DNA of 64,000 bases from an uncultured Clostridia bacterium (GTDB lineage: Bacteria; Bacillota; Clostridia; Christensenellales; Aristaeellaceae): NCBI GenBank assembly GCA_934621505.1, contig CAKTUU010000001.1:124001-188000 (forward strand), in the 5' to 3' direction. Position 1 is the first letter of the stretch; every line of letters begins with the position of its first letter. This document shows, piece after piece, positions 24,317-32,860 of this stretch. Below the pieces are notes generated by a model, which had not been told where the DNA came from, ran no database searches, and saw nothing but the letters and a program-made list of their open reading frames with translations. The position numbers and the translations under genes were made by a program.

Positions 24317-24847
24317 CCATTTGCCACTGGGAACTTTTCTACTTTCCCCCTCAAGGTGTTTTGCTTCAAAAACATATCTGATGTATGAAGCACTCGTTTC
24401 AAATTTGCGGATGTTAATAAAGCGCTAAGATTCGTTTTTCTCATGGTTTTTCCACCGCTTTTTCGCCTTCAAACGTCCCTTTTTGTCACAATTACAGGGA
24501 TATTTTTTTTATTTGCATCATTTTTTTGTCATAAAAGGTTCCAAGCCTTTGTTTTATATAGGTTTTCGTGATTCTGCCTCTTTGAAAACAGCTCTTTTTT
24601 GTGACTGTAAGTATTGTATGTAAGATTGCATGCAATACATTTCCTTGTAAATTAACAATTTATATTTTGTGACCAAAAGTATCATATCGTAAAAGTTACA
24701 TTAATTTTTGCAGGAAAACGCCGTCCGTTACGAAATTCCTAAAAATAGTAAATATCCTTCCTTTTGGGCCATTTATGCATTACAATCAGACCATAAAACT
24801 GCCAAAGGCAGAAGTCCCGCAATTATAGAAAGGAGTTCGACCGCCTC
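24317..24847. other. AT-rich intergenic region
   Basis: About 530 bases with no convincing gene; an 89-codon minus-strand frame (24175-24444) runs through the inverted repeat and looks like chance. Base composition is strikingly AT-rich compared with the rest of the window (many T runs at 24494-24530). A TACAAT near 24781 could serve the Spo0A-like gene, but no good -35 is seen. Confidence 0.5.
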
Positions 24848-25321
24848 ATGATATTCACAACCAATGAATCTCACCGTCTCTCCCCTGCCGAAGCCTCTCA
24901 ATTTCTTCTGGAAATGGCCGGCTGCGTTAGCCGTTATCTGGCCGAACGCGCCGTCGAACCCGCCGCACACAGCCCTTCGTCAGCGGCGCGCATTCACGAC
25001 GTTTTGCTGCACATCGGCGTTCCGCCCCATATCTGCGGGTTCCGGTATCTGACGGAGGCCGTTCATCAGGCGCTGCTGGATTCCTCCTGTCTGGAGCGGG
25101 TCACTCTCAACCTGTATCCCAAGGTCGCCGCGGTTTTCCATGCGCCCCTTTCCTCGATTCAGCGCGGTATCCGCCACGCCATCACCCTGGCTTGGGAGCG
25201 CCAAAAGCCCGGCGCCGTGGAAGCCCTCTTTGGCCGCTGCGTTGTCAGCGCCTATGACAAGCCCACCAATAACGAAATGATTGCCACCATTGTGGAGTAT
25301 CTTTCCCGAGATCAGGATTAA
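24848..25321 (+). CDS. Orphan Spo0A C-terminal (DNA-binding) domain protein
   Basis: Small protein (157 residues) in which residues about 45-155 match the effector domain of the sporulation regulator Spo0A: IHDVLLHIGVPPHICGFRYL, LYPKVAAVFHAPLSSIQRGIRHAI (the recognition helix region) and FGRCVV with KPTNNEMIATI. The phosphoacceptor receiver domain is absent; the N-terminal 45 residues are a short unrelated helix-rich segment. DNA binding should therefore not depend on phosphorylation of this protein. AAAGGAG lies 12 bases before the ATG. It stands alone between two sugar regions. Confidence 0.85.
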   Translation: MIFTTNESHRLSPAEASQFLLEMAGCVSRYLAERAVEPAAHSPSSAARIHDVLLHIGVPPHICGFRYLTEAVHQALLDSSCLERVTLNLYPKVAAVFHAPLSSIQRGIRHAITLAWERQKPGAVEALFGRCVVSAYDKPTNNEMIATIVEYLSRDQD

Positions 25322-25334
25322 CTGAAAATTTTTC

Positions 25335-25366
25335 GGGGCCGACGCTTAAACGTGCGTCCCCTTGTT
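25335..25366 (+). terminator. Probable terminator of the Spo0A-like gene
   Basis: GGGGCCGACGC pairs with GCGTCCCC (two bases bulged), followed by a weak TTGTT tract. Confidence 0.5.
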
Positions 25367-25435
25367 GATGGCTGCCCAAATCAGATTATCGCGCCCGGCT
25401 CTTAGAGTGGGCGCGACGCCAGAGGGCGCGCCACA

Positions 25436-26308
25436 TTAGCCCTTTACCGCGCCGGAGGCCAGTCCTCGGATGAAAAATTTTTGCCCGGCCAGGAATACGA
25501 TGAAAACTGGGATAACGGTAAGGCAGCAGGCGGCCATGACAAGGTGATACTGGGTGGTTTCCTCGCCCACAAACTGATTCAGGGCGATTGGCAGCGTCTG
25601 GTAGCGCCAGTTGGAAAGAAAGACGAGAGGATCCAGGTAAGCATTCCAGGAATCCAGAAACTGAACGGTGGTCAATGCGGCAATGGTGGGAAGCACCACC
25701 GGCATCATAATTTGCAGCCAGGTACGGTACTCGCCGGCTCCGTCGATTCTGGCGGATTCCCGCAGGTCGTTCGGAACGGACAGGAAGGCCTGCCGCATCA
25801 GGAATGTAGAGGATACGGAAACCAGGTTGGGTAGTATGACAGACCAGTGAGAATTTACCATCTTCAACTCGCTGAACATGGTGAATCGGGGAATAAGGGT
25901 CAGCTGAGACGGAACCATCAGCTGCATGAGATACAGGATAAAAAGCACCTTGCTGCCGCGAAATTTCAGCTTGGCAAAGGCATAGCCGGCTAAGGAAGAA
26001 GTAAGCATGCAGCCAAACGTATTAATGACGGATACTTTGATGGAGTTCCAATAGGCCAGCAGAAAATGATAATCCTTTTTGTTGGAGTTGATATGAAGCA
26101 CGGTCAGGTAGTTTTCCCAGTGCCATTCCTGGGGGATCCACTGAATGGGAAAGACCATGGCGGTTCGCTGGGTTTTGAAGGAAGCGGAAAGCATCCACAG
26201 GAAGGGCAGGATCATGAAAAAAGCAAAGACCGTCAACAAAAGCATTATAGGAACAGACCTAAGCCGGGAACGGATGGTTCGGCTTAAACCGATGCCAGGT
26301 ATTTTCAT
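25436..26308 (-). CDS. CUT1 sugar ABC permease, MalG/UgpE type
   Basis: Second membrane subunit of a CUT1 carbohydrate importer, 290 residues with six hydrophobic segments. The EAA coupling motif lies at about residues 190-212 (ESARIDGAGEYRTWLQIMMP). It follows the first permease after 17 bases. The operon encodes no ATPase, as is common for CUT1 systems that share an MsmK-type ATPase encoded elsewhere. Confidence 0.93.
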   Translation of the reverse strand: MKIPGIGLSRTIRSRLRSVPIMLLLTVFAFFMILPFLWMLSASFKTQRTAMVFPIQWIPQEWHWENYLTVLHINSNKKDYHFLLAYWNSIKVSVINTFGCMLTSSLAGYAFAKLKFRGSKVLFILYLMQLMVPSQLTLIPRFTMFSELKMVNSHWSVILPNLVSVSSTFLMRQAFLSVPNDLRESARIDGAGEYRTWLQIMMPVVLPTIAALTTVQFLDSWNAYLDPLVFLSNWRYQTLPIALNQFVGEETTQYHLVMAACCLTVIPVFIVFLAGQKFFIRGLASGAVKG

Positions 26309-26325
26309 TATCTTGGTTCTCCTTC

Positions 26326-27228
26326 TTAATAAGCGTTTTTCTCATTATGCTTCCACTGGTATAAAGTAAGCGCCAACAAAATGAGAAACAAAACCACTGC
26401 GATCGAGGAGGCGTATCCCATTTTGTAATAGGAGAAAGCCGCTTTATAGATGTAAAAAACCAACGTGTAAGTGGAATGACCGGGGCCGCCTTTGGTCATC
26501 ACGTTAATGGTGCCAAATACCTTGAAGCTGTTCAAAATACCCGTTATGGTCAAAAAGAAGGTGGTGGGCCTGATCAGAGGCACTGTGAGATGGATAAATT
26601 TCTGCCTCCAGGAGGCGCCGTCAATTTCGGCTGCCTCGTATACATCTCTGGGAAGGCTTTGCAGACCGGATGAGAAAATAAAAATTCGGTAGCCAAGGGT
26701 ACTCCAGACGCTTACCAGCATCAGCGCCGGCAGGGACCACTGATAATCGTAAAGCCAGGTGGGGGGATTCTTCCAGCCCAGAGAGCGAATCATTTGGGTA
26801 AAGGGTCCGTAGGCGGAATACAGCGCCATCCATACGGCGGAAGTGGCAACGATATTGCAGATATGGGGCATGTACATGGAAACCCGTAAAGCGCTGGCGA
26901 GCTTTTTGGAGCAAAAATCATCAATCAGCACCGCCAGAAGCAGCGCCAGCAAAATGCTGACAGGCACAGTGACGAGCGTGTAAATGACCGTGTTTTTTAA
27001 GGAGGCCGTGAACCACTCATCGCTCCACAGCGCTTTGAAATTGGCCAGCCCTACAAAGTTCCAATTTCCTAAGCCGCTGATAAAGTCCCAATCTGTGAGG
27101 CTCACATACAGAGAAAAGACCAAAGGAATCATGCTGAAAATCAGTATGCCGATCATGCTGGGCAGCACAAAGGAAAGATTGATCCATTCCTCGCGCTTCT
27201 TTCTTTTCAGCACGGAAACGGTACGCAT
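26326..27228 (-). CDS. CUT1 sugar ABC permease, MalF/UgpA type
   Basis: First membrane subunit of the same importer, 300 residues, six hydrophobic segments. The EAA motif reads EAAEIDGASWRQKFIHLTVP. The C-terminal region GTINVMTKGGPGHSTYTLV is highly typical of this subunit. AGGAGG precedes the ATG at 27226-27228. It follows the binding-protein gene across a hairpin. Confidence 0.93.
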   Translation of the reverse strand: MRTVSVLKRKKREEWINLSFVLPSMIGILIFSMIPLVFSLYVSLTDWDFISGLGNWNFVGLANFKALWSDEWFTASLKNTVIYTLVTVPVSILLALLLAVLIDDFCSKKLASALRVSMYMPHICNIVATSAVWMALYSAYGPFTQMIRSLGWKNPPTWLYDYQWSLPALMLVSVWSTLGYRIFIFSSGLQSLPRDVYEAAEIDGASWRQKFIHLTVPLIRPTTFFLTITGILNSFKVFGTINVMTKGGPGHSTYTLVFYIYKAAFSYYKMGYASSIAVVLFLILLALTLYQWKHNEKNAY

Positions 27229-27257
27229 GGAAACGCCTCCTTTTTGGAGTGAAATTG

Positions 27258-27290
27258 AAAAAGGGGCGGAGAGCGGATCCGTCCTCCCCC
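27258..27290 (-). terminator. Intercistronic terminator-like hairpin after the CUT1 binding protein
   Basis: On the minus strand GGGGGGAG pairs with CTCCGCCCC (one bulge) around CGGATCCG, followed by TTTTT. It probably raises binding-protein over permease expression. Confidence 0.65.
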
Positions 27291-27301
27291 CTGTGAGGTC
27301 C

Positions 27302-28663
27302 TTACCGGCTCATGGCCTGACGAATCAGTTCATCGCCGCGGCTCTTCATGTCAGCCAGCGTTTGTTCGCAGGTCTTGACTCCGCTCATGGCAAATTGCAG
27401 CTCTTCTTCCATCACGGTATTGATTTCAGCAAGGGCATACTGAGGCCGGTCGGGAGTGACGCTGATTTTCGACTTGTCGATGGCCAGATAGTTCAGCACG
27501 CTTTGCGTATCAAATACGTTCTCGGCGCCGTCCATCAGGGCGGCTACCACATCGTCAGGATTCACACCGCTCCATAAGGGCAGGCGGCCGCCCTTGGCCA
27601 GAGGCGCCATGCCGCCGCGGATATACCACAGCACAAAATCCACGCACTCATCCACATGCTGGGTTTTGGAAGAAATGCAGATGGTATCGCCGATACCGGT
27701 AGCCACATTGCCGTGATCGCCATAGTACGCCAGATAGCTTTCATCGGGAACGGGGGCGGGCACCAGGGCGGTCGTGAAATCATGGGGATAATTTTGCAGA
27801 TCCTTCACCAGGCGAATATTGGCAATGCCCATAGCCATGGCCGCGTAGCCTTCCAGGAACAAATTGTCAAAGGTCATGCCGTTGGCCACTTCATCGGCAT
27901 AGGTCGGCGCGGAGCCGTCAACCAGCATGGTATCGACAATCAGCTGCATTCCGCGCAGATATTGAGGATCGTCAAAGTTGGTTTCCGTGCATTCCAAGTC
28001 CTTGTAGATGGCGTAATCGCCCAGGTAATTGTTCATAAAGTTGATGCCCAGAATCATGTTGCCATAGGTCAAATTCCAGTAGATGCCATAAACCTTTTCC
28101 AGGCCTTCGCCGTGGGTCAGCTTTTTGGCGGCTTCGCGGAACTGTTCATAGGTCCAGCCGTTATAAGGAATTTCGATTTCGGCCTCGTTGAACATATCCA
28201 CATTGATGAACATCCACTGATTATTTTCATACTTTGTAGGCAGGGCATAATAATCCCCGTCAATGGTACAGGTGGTCAAATTGGTCTCGCCAAGCTCCTC
28301 CACAGGGTTAAAGCCCTTGGCTTCTACCAGCTCCTTCAGGCCCAGCACAAGGTTGGCCTCTTTGCGGGGCGTCAGGCGGGTCAGGCCCCCATAGTTTACA
28401 AAGATATCAACATCGCCGCCGCTCATCAGGTAGGTATCCAGTTGCAAATTGCCATCGGTGTTATTCACATAGCGCACATACTCAACCTGAATTCCCTTTT
28501 CCTTGAATTGCTCGTTGAAGGAGGCTTCTACCTGATCGTATCCGTACTCAGGCTGAACGCCCGCCCACAGCTTCAGCGTAACGACGTCGTCGTCCGCCAG
28601 GGCGGGCATGAAACAGAGGACCATTGCCAACGTGAGAATGAAAGAAACGATGCGTTTTACCAT
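27302..28663 (-). CDS. CUT1 ABC transporter substrate-binding protein
   Basis: Extracellular solute-binding protein family 1, 453 residues. A signal peptide occupies residues 1-23 (CFMPALA before DDDVVTLKLW); no lipobox is seen, which is unusual for a Firmicute binding protein unless another anchor exists. Typical motifs include VTLKLWAGVQPEYGYD at the start of the mature protein and GIGDTICISSKTQHVDECVDFV. AAAGGAG precedes the ATG. It lies between the FAD oxidoreductase and the two permeases. Ligand unknown. Confidence 0.88.
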   Translation of the reverse strand: MVKRIVSFILTLAMVLCFMPALADDDVVTLKLWAGVQPEYGYDQVEASFNEQFKEKGIQVEYVRYVNNTDGNLQLDTYLMSGGDVDIFVNYGGLTRLTPRKEANLVLGLKELVEAKGFNPVEELGETNLTTCTIDGDYYALPTKYENNQWMFINVDMFNEAEIEIPYNGWTYEQFREAAKKLTHGEGLEKVYGIYWNLTYGNMILGINFMNNYLGDYAIYKDLECTETNFDDPQYLRGMQLIVDTMLVDGSAPTYADEVANGMTFDNLFLEGYAAMAMGIANIRLVKDLQNYPHDFTTALVPAPVPDESYLAYYGDHGNVATGIGDTICISSKTQHVDECVDFVLWYIRGGMAPLAKGGRLPLWSGVNPDDVVAALMDGAENVFDTQSVLNYLAIDKSKISVTPDRPQYALAEINTVMEEELQFAMSGVKTCEQTLADMKSRGDELIRQAMSR

Positions 28664-28727
28664 GGTGATTCTCCTTTCAAAATGGGGTAATCTCTATGTT
28701 CAGCCAAGCGGCCGTACATTTTGGAGG

Positions 28728-30518
28728 TTAGCGGACATCCAGGGAAAATACGTGGCAAAGGTCGTCGCCCCAGGTATCGGTGGGGGTAAAGACGATTTCC
28801 CGATAGCCTCCGTGAAGGGGAATGTGCCGTAGGCGGAAATAATTGTTTTTTTCCTCTGCCAGCAGCACCTTTTCACCACTTTCCTTTACGCCTTCAACGC
28901 GAAAAGCCTTGATCATGGTGGGGGGCACGGAGGAATCCTCCCAGTCCAAAGGCCGGTTGTGGATGATATTTTTCGCCAAATTCCGTTTTCCTTCCGGAAG
29001 GCGATCCCGATCCAGGTTGCTGTCAAACATCAGGCGCATCATGCTTACTTCCCTTTCTTCATGGAAGCGCAGGGATACGCTTTCGCCCTTTTGCAGGAAA
29101 CAGCCGTTGTCCTCATCGCCAATGGGGCGGTCGATACCGTTGATAAGGTTTGCTGCGTTGGCGGCGGAAGCTCTCAGCTCTGCCTCCCGGGTCAGGGTGG
29201 GAATTTCCCTGCGCAGCCAGGGCAGATAGCAATCGTTTTCCATCAGCGTCTGTTGCAGTTCTTTCATATGCGAAGCATATACGTCGCGGGGCAGTTCGCC
29301 GTTTTGAACGGCAATATGGGCGGCATAGCCTACCGCCTGTCCCAGCAGCGCGCAGGTGGCCAGCACCCGGGTGGAGCTGATGGCGGCATGGGTCACGGAA
29401 ATGTTTCGTCCGGCAAACATCAAATTGTCAATATCTCTGGCATAAAGGCTGCGGTAGGGAATGCCGTAGGGGGAGGGAGCAGGGTGAAAAATATTGGGCG
29501 CTTCCTTTGTCCGGAAGCCCGCCGGATTGTGGTCGTCCATGGTCCAGCCGCCATAAGCGACAATATCGTCAAAATGCCCGCCGGAGGAAACGTCGTTTTG
29601 ATTCATCAGATAGTCGCCGATATAGCGTCGGCTTTCCCGCTTCCCCGGCAGCATTCCAAACCAGTCCAGCCGCCAGTTTGCGTTCCGTTTTTTATTTTCG
29701 GGCGCGTTTTTCAGGTAGTCCCACATTCCCAAGGCAATGGGAATCAGCTGGTCTCGAACGGTTTCGGTATCGGCAATGGAATCGTCCTCGCCGCCAAGCT
29801 CCACATACCACATGTTGTCCCGCACGTTTTGAAGGCTGGGCAGCCGGTCGGGGATCAAATCCTCCCGGGTAAAATGATCGCACCAGGCCGGGGGAATAAA
29901 CGTACTTTCACGGGTTTCTTCCCTGCCGCAAACGCTGAGGGACATGCCCATGGTTTTCAAATCAGCCTTTTCAGGCTCTATGCTTTCGCCAAACTCATCT
30001 TTCGCTTCCCGTCCCACCCGAAAAGCCGCGCCTGTCAACGGGGCTAGCACGCTATCGCCGGAGCAGTCGGCAAAGATAGAAGCCTCTACCACATGCCAGG
30101 TTTGCGTAGTGGTCTGGTAGCCCTTTACAGAAACAATGTGATTGACCTTCATAACAGCGTCCAGGCAGGCGCAGTTAAGCAGAATTTCAAGGTTTTTCTC
30201 TGCCTTGGCGATGCAATATACCACATTATCCCAAAGATAGGCGTTTTTATCGGGGTTGCGATACTGGTTTTCCAAGGCCATTTCCTCAATCAGTCCGGTT
30301 TCCCGCATATTCTTGCCGTGGGCGCCGCTGATCCACATTCTGATTTCGCTGGAAGCGTTACCGCCAAGCATAGGCCGGTCTTGCATCAATACAACCTTTG
30401 TGCCCTGCCGTGCCGCGGAAATGGCGGCGCATACGCCGGCAAGACCGCCGCCTACCACGCAAAAATCCGTTTGATGCAGAATCGTCTGAAAACCGTGCAG
30501 TTGCTGTGTCAGTTCCAA
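28728..30518 (-). CDS. FAD-dependent oxidoreductase (FAD_oxidored family)
   Basis: Flavoprotein of 596 residues. The dinucleotide-binding motif is FCVVGGGLAGVCAAISAARQ near the N-terminus, followed by MLGGNASSEIRMWISGAHG, a family landmark, and by ADCSGDSVLAPLTGAAFR. The C-terminal 140 residues form a beta-rich domain. The start is set at TTG 30516-30518 because the in-frame ATG 15 bases upstream overlaps the only ribosome site (GGAGG); the ATG at 30533 is the alternative. It heads a four-gene operon with a CUT1 importer, so it probably oxidises or reduces the imported glycan or sugar. The substrate is unknown. Confidence 0.82.
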   Translation of the reverse strand: MELTQQLHGFQTILHQTDFCVVGGGLAGVCAAISAARQGTKVVLMQDRPMLGGNASSEIRMWISGAHGKNMRETGLIEEMALENQYRNPDKNAYLWDNVVYCIAKAEKNLEILLNCACLDAVMKVNHIVSVKGYQTTTQTWHVVEASIFADCSGDSVLAPLTGAAFRVGREAKDEFGESIEPEKADLKTMGMSLSVCGREETRESTFIPPAWCDHFTREDLIPDRLPSLQNVRDNMWYVELGGEDDSIADTETVRDQLIPIALGMWDYLKNAPENKKRNANWRLDWFGMLPGKRESRRYIGDYLMNQNDVSSGGHFDDIVAYGGWTMDDHNPAGFRTKEAPNIFHPAPSPYGIPYRSLYARDIDNLMFAGRNISVTHAAISSTRVLATCALLGQAVGYAAHIAVQNGELPRDVYASHMKELQQTLMENDCYLPWLRREIPTLTREAELRASAANAANLINGIDRPIGDEDNGCFLQKGESVSLRFHEEREVSMMRLMFDSNLDRDRLPEGKRNLAKNIIHNRPLDWEDSSVPPTMIKAFRVEGVKESGEKVLLAEEKNNYFRLRHIPLHGGYREIVFTPTDTWGDDLCHVFSLDVR

Positions 30519-30655
30519 AAAACCGCCTCCCATGAGTAAGTGTATTCTTGACTCGATGATTGTTTATGGTATTATCATATCATGGGAAGACGGATATTTT
30601 CTTTGAAATCCTGCCTTCAATCTTGACTATCATATTTACTTAATGAGGTTGGGTC

Positions 30656-31594
30656 ATGAAGCACCGCTATGACATCCTGAGCGATTTTATCCATTTGGTT
30701 GAAAAGCGCTTTAACTGCAGGATTCGCGTTTTTGATTTTCTGGACGCGCTGCAGTCGGTAGAAGGCTTTGCCGAGCATATGTCTCAGGAAATGATCCATG
30801 ATCAGGAGTACTGCCTGCAAATCAAATCGGCTCCCATGCTGTGGAGAAGATGTGTGCTTTGCAAATGGACGGCCGTATCCCGCCTGAGAAACAACCCTGC
30901 GCCCTATTACGGAGAGTGTTTTTTTTCGGTTGGAGAATATGTGTATCCCCTGGTTATCAATAAACGGCTGTTAGGCTATGTGGGCGCCTATGGCTTTCGG
31001 GGAAAAACGGACGTCCGCTACGAAAGGCTGCTTTGCGAAGCTCTGGAAAAGCACACGGGGAGTCCAAAAGAAACATTTCTTCAATATCGAAAAGAGCAGC
31101 TGGCAGAATGCCCCGCCTCTTTTGATGAGCTGCGCACCAGCGTGGCCGTTATTGGAGAACTGCTGCTGAAGCTTTTATGGGACACGGACAATAGCGGCGT
31201 TTATTTGCCTGTGGCGGTGGAGGAATGGAGTCTTCCGGTTTTACAGGGGATGGAATATATCAACCAGCTTTACATGTCAGAAATTCGGGTGACGGATATC
31301 GCCGGCTTTTGCCATGTCAGCGAATCGCATCTGCATCATTTGTTTAAACGCGCATACGGCTGCGGCCCTTACGAGATGCTTCTGAACCGGCGGCTTAATG
31401 AGGCCAAGCGTTTGCTGCGGGAAAGCAACCTGCCTGTTTATGCCATTGCGCGTAAATGCGGCTTTTCGGACGCTAACTATTTTTCAGCCGTGTTCAAAAA
31501 GAAAAACAACATTTCCTGCCTGAAATATCGGGCGCATATCATGCAGGAGCGCATGAAAAAAACGGGAAGTGCCGAAGCTGCCGGTTTGCCCTGA
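30656..31594 (+). CDS. AraC-family transcription regulator
   Basis: Regulator of 312 residues. Residues about 1-180 resemble a PocR-like sensory domain with two CxxC-spaced cysteines (RRCVLCKW) and YYGECFFSVGEYVYPLVI. The C-terminal AraC DNA-binding domain (about 205-300) shows both helix-turn-helix units, VTDIAGFCHVSESHLHHLFK and YAIARKCGFSDANYFSAVFK. It is divergent from the FAD oxidoreductase operon across about 137 bases and is the likely activator of it. Confidence 0.88.
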   Translation: MKHRYDILSDFIHLVEKRFNCRIRVFDFLDALQSVEGFAEHMSQEMIHDQEYCLQIKSAPMLWRRCVLCKWTAVSRLRNNPAPYYGECFFSVGEYVYPLVINKRLLGYVGAYGFRGKTDVRYERLLCEALEKHTGSPKETFLQYRKEQLAECPASFDELRTSVAVIGELLLKLLWDTDNSGVYLPVAVEEWSLPVLQGMEYINQLYMSEIRVTDIAGFCHVSESHLHHLFKRAYGCGPYEMLLNRRLNEAKRLLRESNLPVYAIARKCGFSDANYFSAVFKKKNNISCLKYRAHIMQERMKKTGSAEAAGLP

Positions 31595-31650
31595 CAGAAA
31601 CCTGTATCGGACAGCCGTGGGCGCGGCGGAGAATCCGGAGCTTTTTTCAT

Positions 31651-31683
31651 AAGAAAATCCCGCAGGGCGCTGCGCCTTGCGGG
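31651..31683 (-). terminator. Terminator of the DeoR regulator
   Basis: CCCGCAAGGCGC/GCGCCCTGCGGG-type hairpin on the minus strand followed by ATTTTCTT. Confidence 0.75.
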
Positions 31684-31736
31684 CTGAGGGATAGCGTAAG
31701 CTATGTCTTTTTCTTTTGGCCTTTCATTGGAAACCG

Positions 31737-32567
31737 TCATTCCATGGGGGCGAAAGCAACCGGCGCCCCAAGCTCCAGAAAACTCTGCCGCTCCTCGGGG
31801 CTGCAGGCGTCGTCCGTTACGATCAGGCTGATTTCGGACAGCTTGCAGATGCCGTGCATGAACGTTTTGTTGATTTTGCTGTGGTCGCAAAGCACAACGG
31901 TTTTCTGGGAATGGGATACCAGCAGGCGCTTGACGGGCATGCGGTTGGCGGAATCCTGCTGGGTACAGGTGCAGCCGTTGCTTCTGGAAATGCCGTTGAT
32001 GCCCATGAAATAGTAATCGAAAAACATGTTGGAAAAGATGTTCAGGGAACCGGTCGCGTCAAACACATCAATTTCCGGAGAATACAGGCCGCCCCCCAGG
32101 GTGAGCTGAATATTGGGGTTGGGAACCATTAAATTGGCAATGTTCAGTGAGTTGGTGGCCACGTTCAGCGGAAAGCTGCACTTGCTGACGGCCTGAGCGG
32201 CAAAATAGCAGGTGGATCCAAAATCGATAAAAATGGCCTGGTTGCGCTTGATCATGCCGCTTTCCATCAGGTAGCGGGCAATGGCCTGCTTTTCGGCGGA
32301 TTTGCTGTTCAGGCGAGAATTGACGGGAAAACTGTCCAGCAGGGTGCTGGTTTTGGCGTCGGACAGGCGGGTGGCGCCTCCGTGGGTACGGGCAATCAGC
32401 CCGGCCTTGTCCAGCTCGCGCAGGTCGTTGCGGATGGTGGCTTCGCTGCATTGCAGGGCGTTGCAAAGGTCATATGTACTCATGGCGCTGTTGGTATCCA
32501 GCAGCTCCAGAATGCGGTTTTGGCGAATGCCCCGTTTGGAAAACAAGGGCGACGGGGTGTTACTCAT
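31737..32567 (-). CDS. DeoR-family sugar-phosphate-responsive regulator
   Basis: DeoR/GlpR-type repressor, 276 residues. The N-terminal helix-turn-helix lies at about residues 15-60 (ALQCSEATIRNDLRELDKAG), ending in the family signature ARTHGGATRL. A DeoRC sugar-phosphate-sensing domain follows, with FIDFGSTCYFAAQ, LTLGGGLYSPEIDVF and MGINGIS. The ATG at 32565-32567 is preferred because the promoter at 32603-32631 would begin transcription almost on top of the two ATGs near 32590. Divergent from regulon II, it probably represses it. Confidence 0.85.
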   Translation of the reverse strand: MSNTPSPLFSKRGIRQNRILELLDTNSAMSTYDLCNALQCSEATIRNDLRELDKAGLIARTHGGATRLSDAKTSTLLDSFPVNSRLNSKSAEKQAIARYLMESGMIKRNQAIFIDFGSTCYFAAQAVSKCSFPLNVATNSLNIANLMVPNPNIQLTLGGGLYSPEIDVFDATGSLNIFSNMFFDYYFMGINGISRSNGCTCTQQDSANRMPVKRLLVSHSQKTVVLCDHSKINKTFMHGICKLSEISLIVTDDACSPEERQSFLELGAPVAFAPME

Positions 32568-32602
32568 AGAAGCATCTCTCACTTCCATCATATTTCTTGT
32601 TC

Positions 32603-32631
32603 ATTATATAGCACAAAAAATGATTCGTCAA
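32603..32631 (-). promoter_or_regulatory. Sigma-A promoter for the DeoR regulator
   Basis: Minus-strand TTGACG (32626-32631) and perfect TATAAT (32603-32608) with a 17-base spacer. Confidence 0.8.
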
Positions 32632-32647
32632 TTCAAAAAACGCAAAA

Positions 32648-32770
32648 ACGCTAAAAGCTCAACAAAAGAATGGAAACAATATAGAATTAAAAAAGAAATG
32701 ATTACTTTTATGCTGATTTCGCTATGAAAACGATAATTTTTTTCAAAAAACCTCTTGACATACGCTAAAA
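32648..32770 (+). promoter_or_regulatory. Candidate DeoR operator words in the divergent region
   Basis: The word ACGCTAAAA occurs twice in the same direction, at 32648-32656 (just upstream of the deoR -35) and at 32762-32770 (inside the -35/-10 spacer of the regulon II promoter). The placement would let one regulator control both promoters. Function is inferred. Confidence 0.35.
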
Positions 32771-32782
32771 CCGCGCTATAAT
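32755..32782 (+). promoter_or_regulatory. Sigma-A promoter of sugar regulon II
   Basis: Perfect TTGACA (32755-32760) and perfect TATAAT (32777-32782) with a 16-base spacer, about 75 bases before the first gene. Confidence 0.85.
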
Positions 32783-32860
32783 ATTGTTTGCAAAGAGGAA
32801 ACGATGCAAAATCGATAGAATATGGTATTTTTACCAATCACAAGGGAGCGGTGTGAGGCA

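Noticed and set aside
24175..24444. 89-codon minus-strand frame as an IS remnant gene
   Set aside because: It runs through both arms of the inverted repeat and shows no transposase motif; coding is not supported.
28959..30047. 362-codon plus-strand frame inside the FAD oxidoreductase region
   Set aside because: Antisense to a gene with a clear FAD-binding motif; no start signal of its own.
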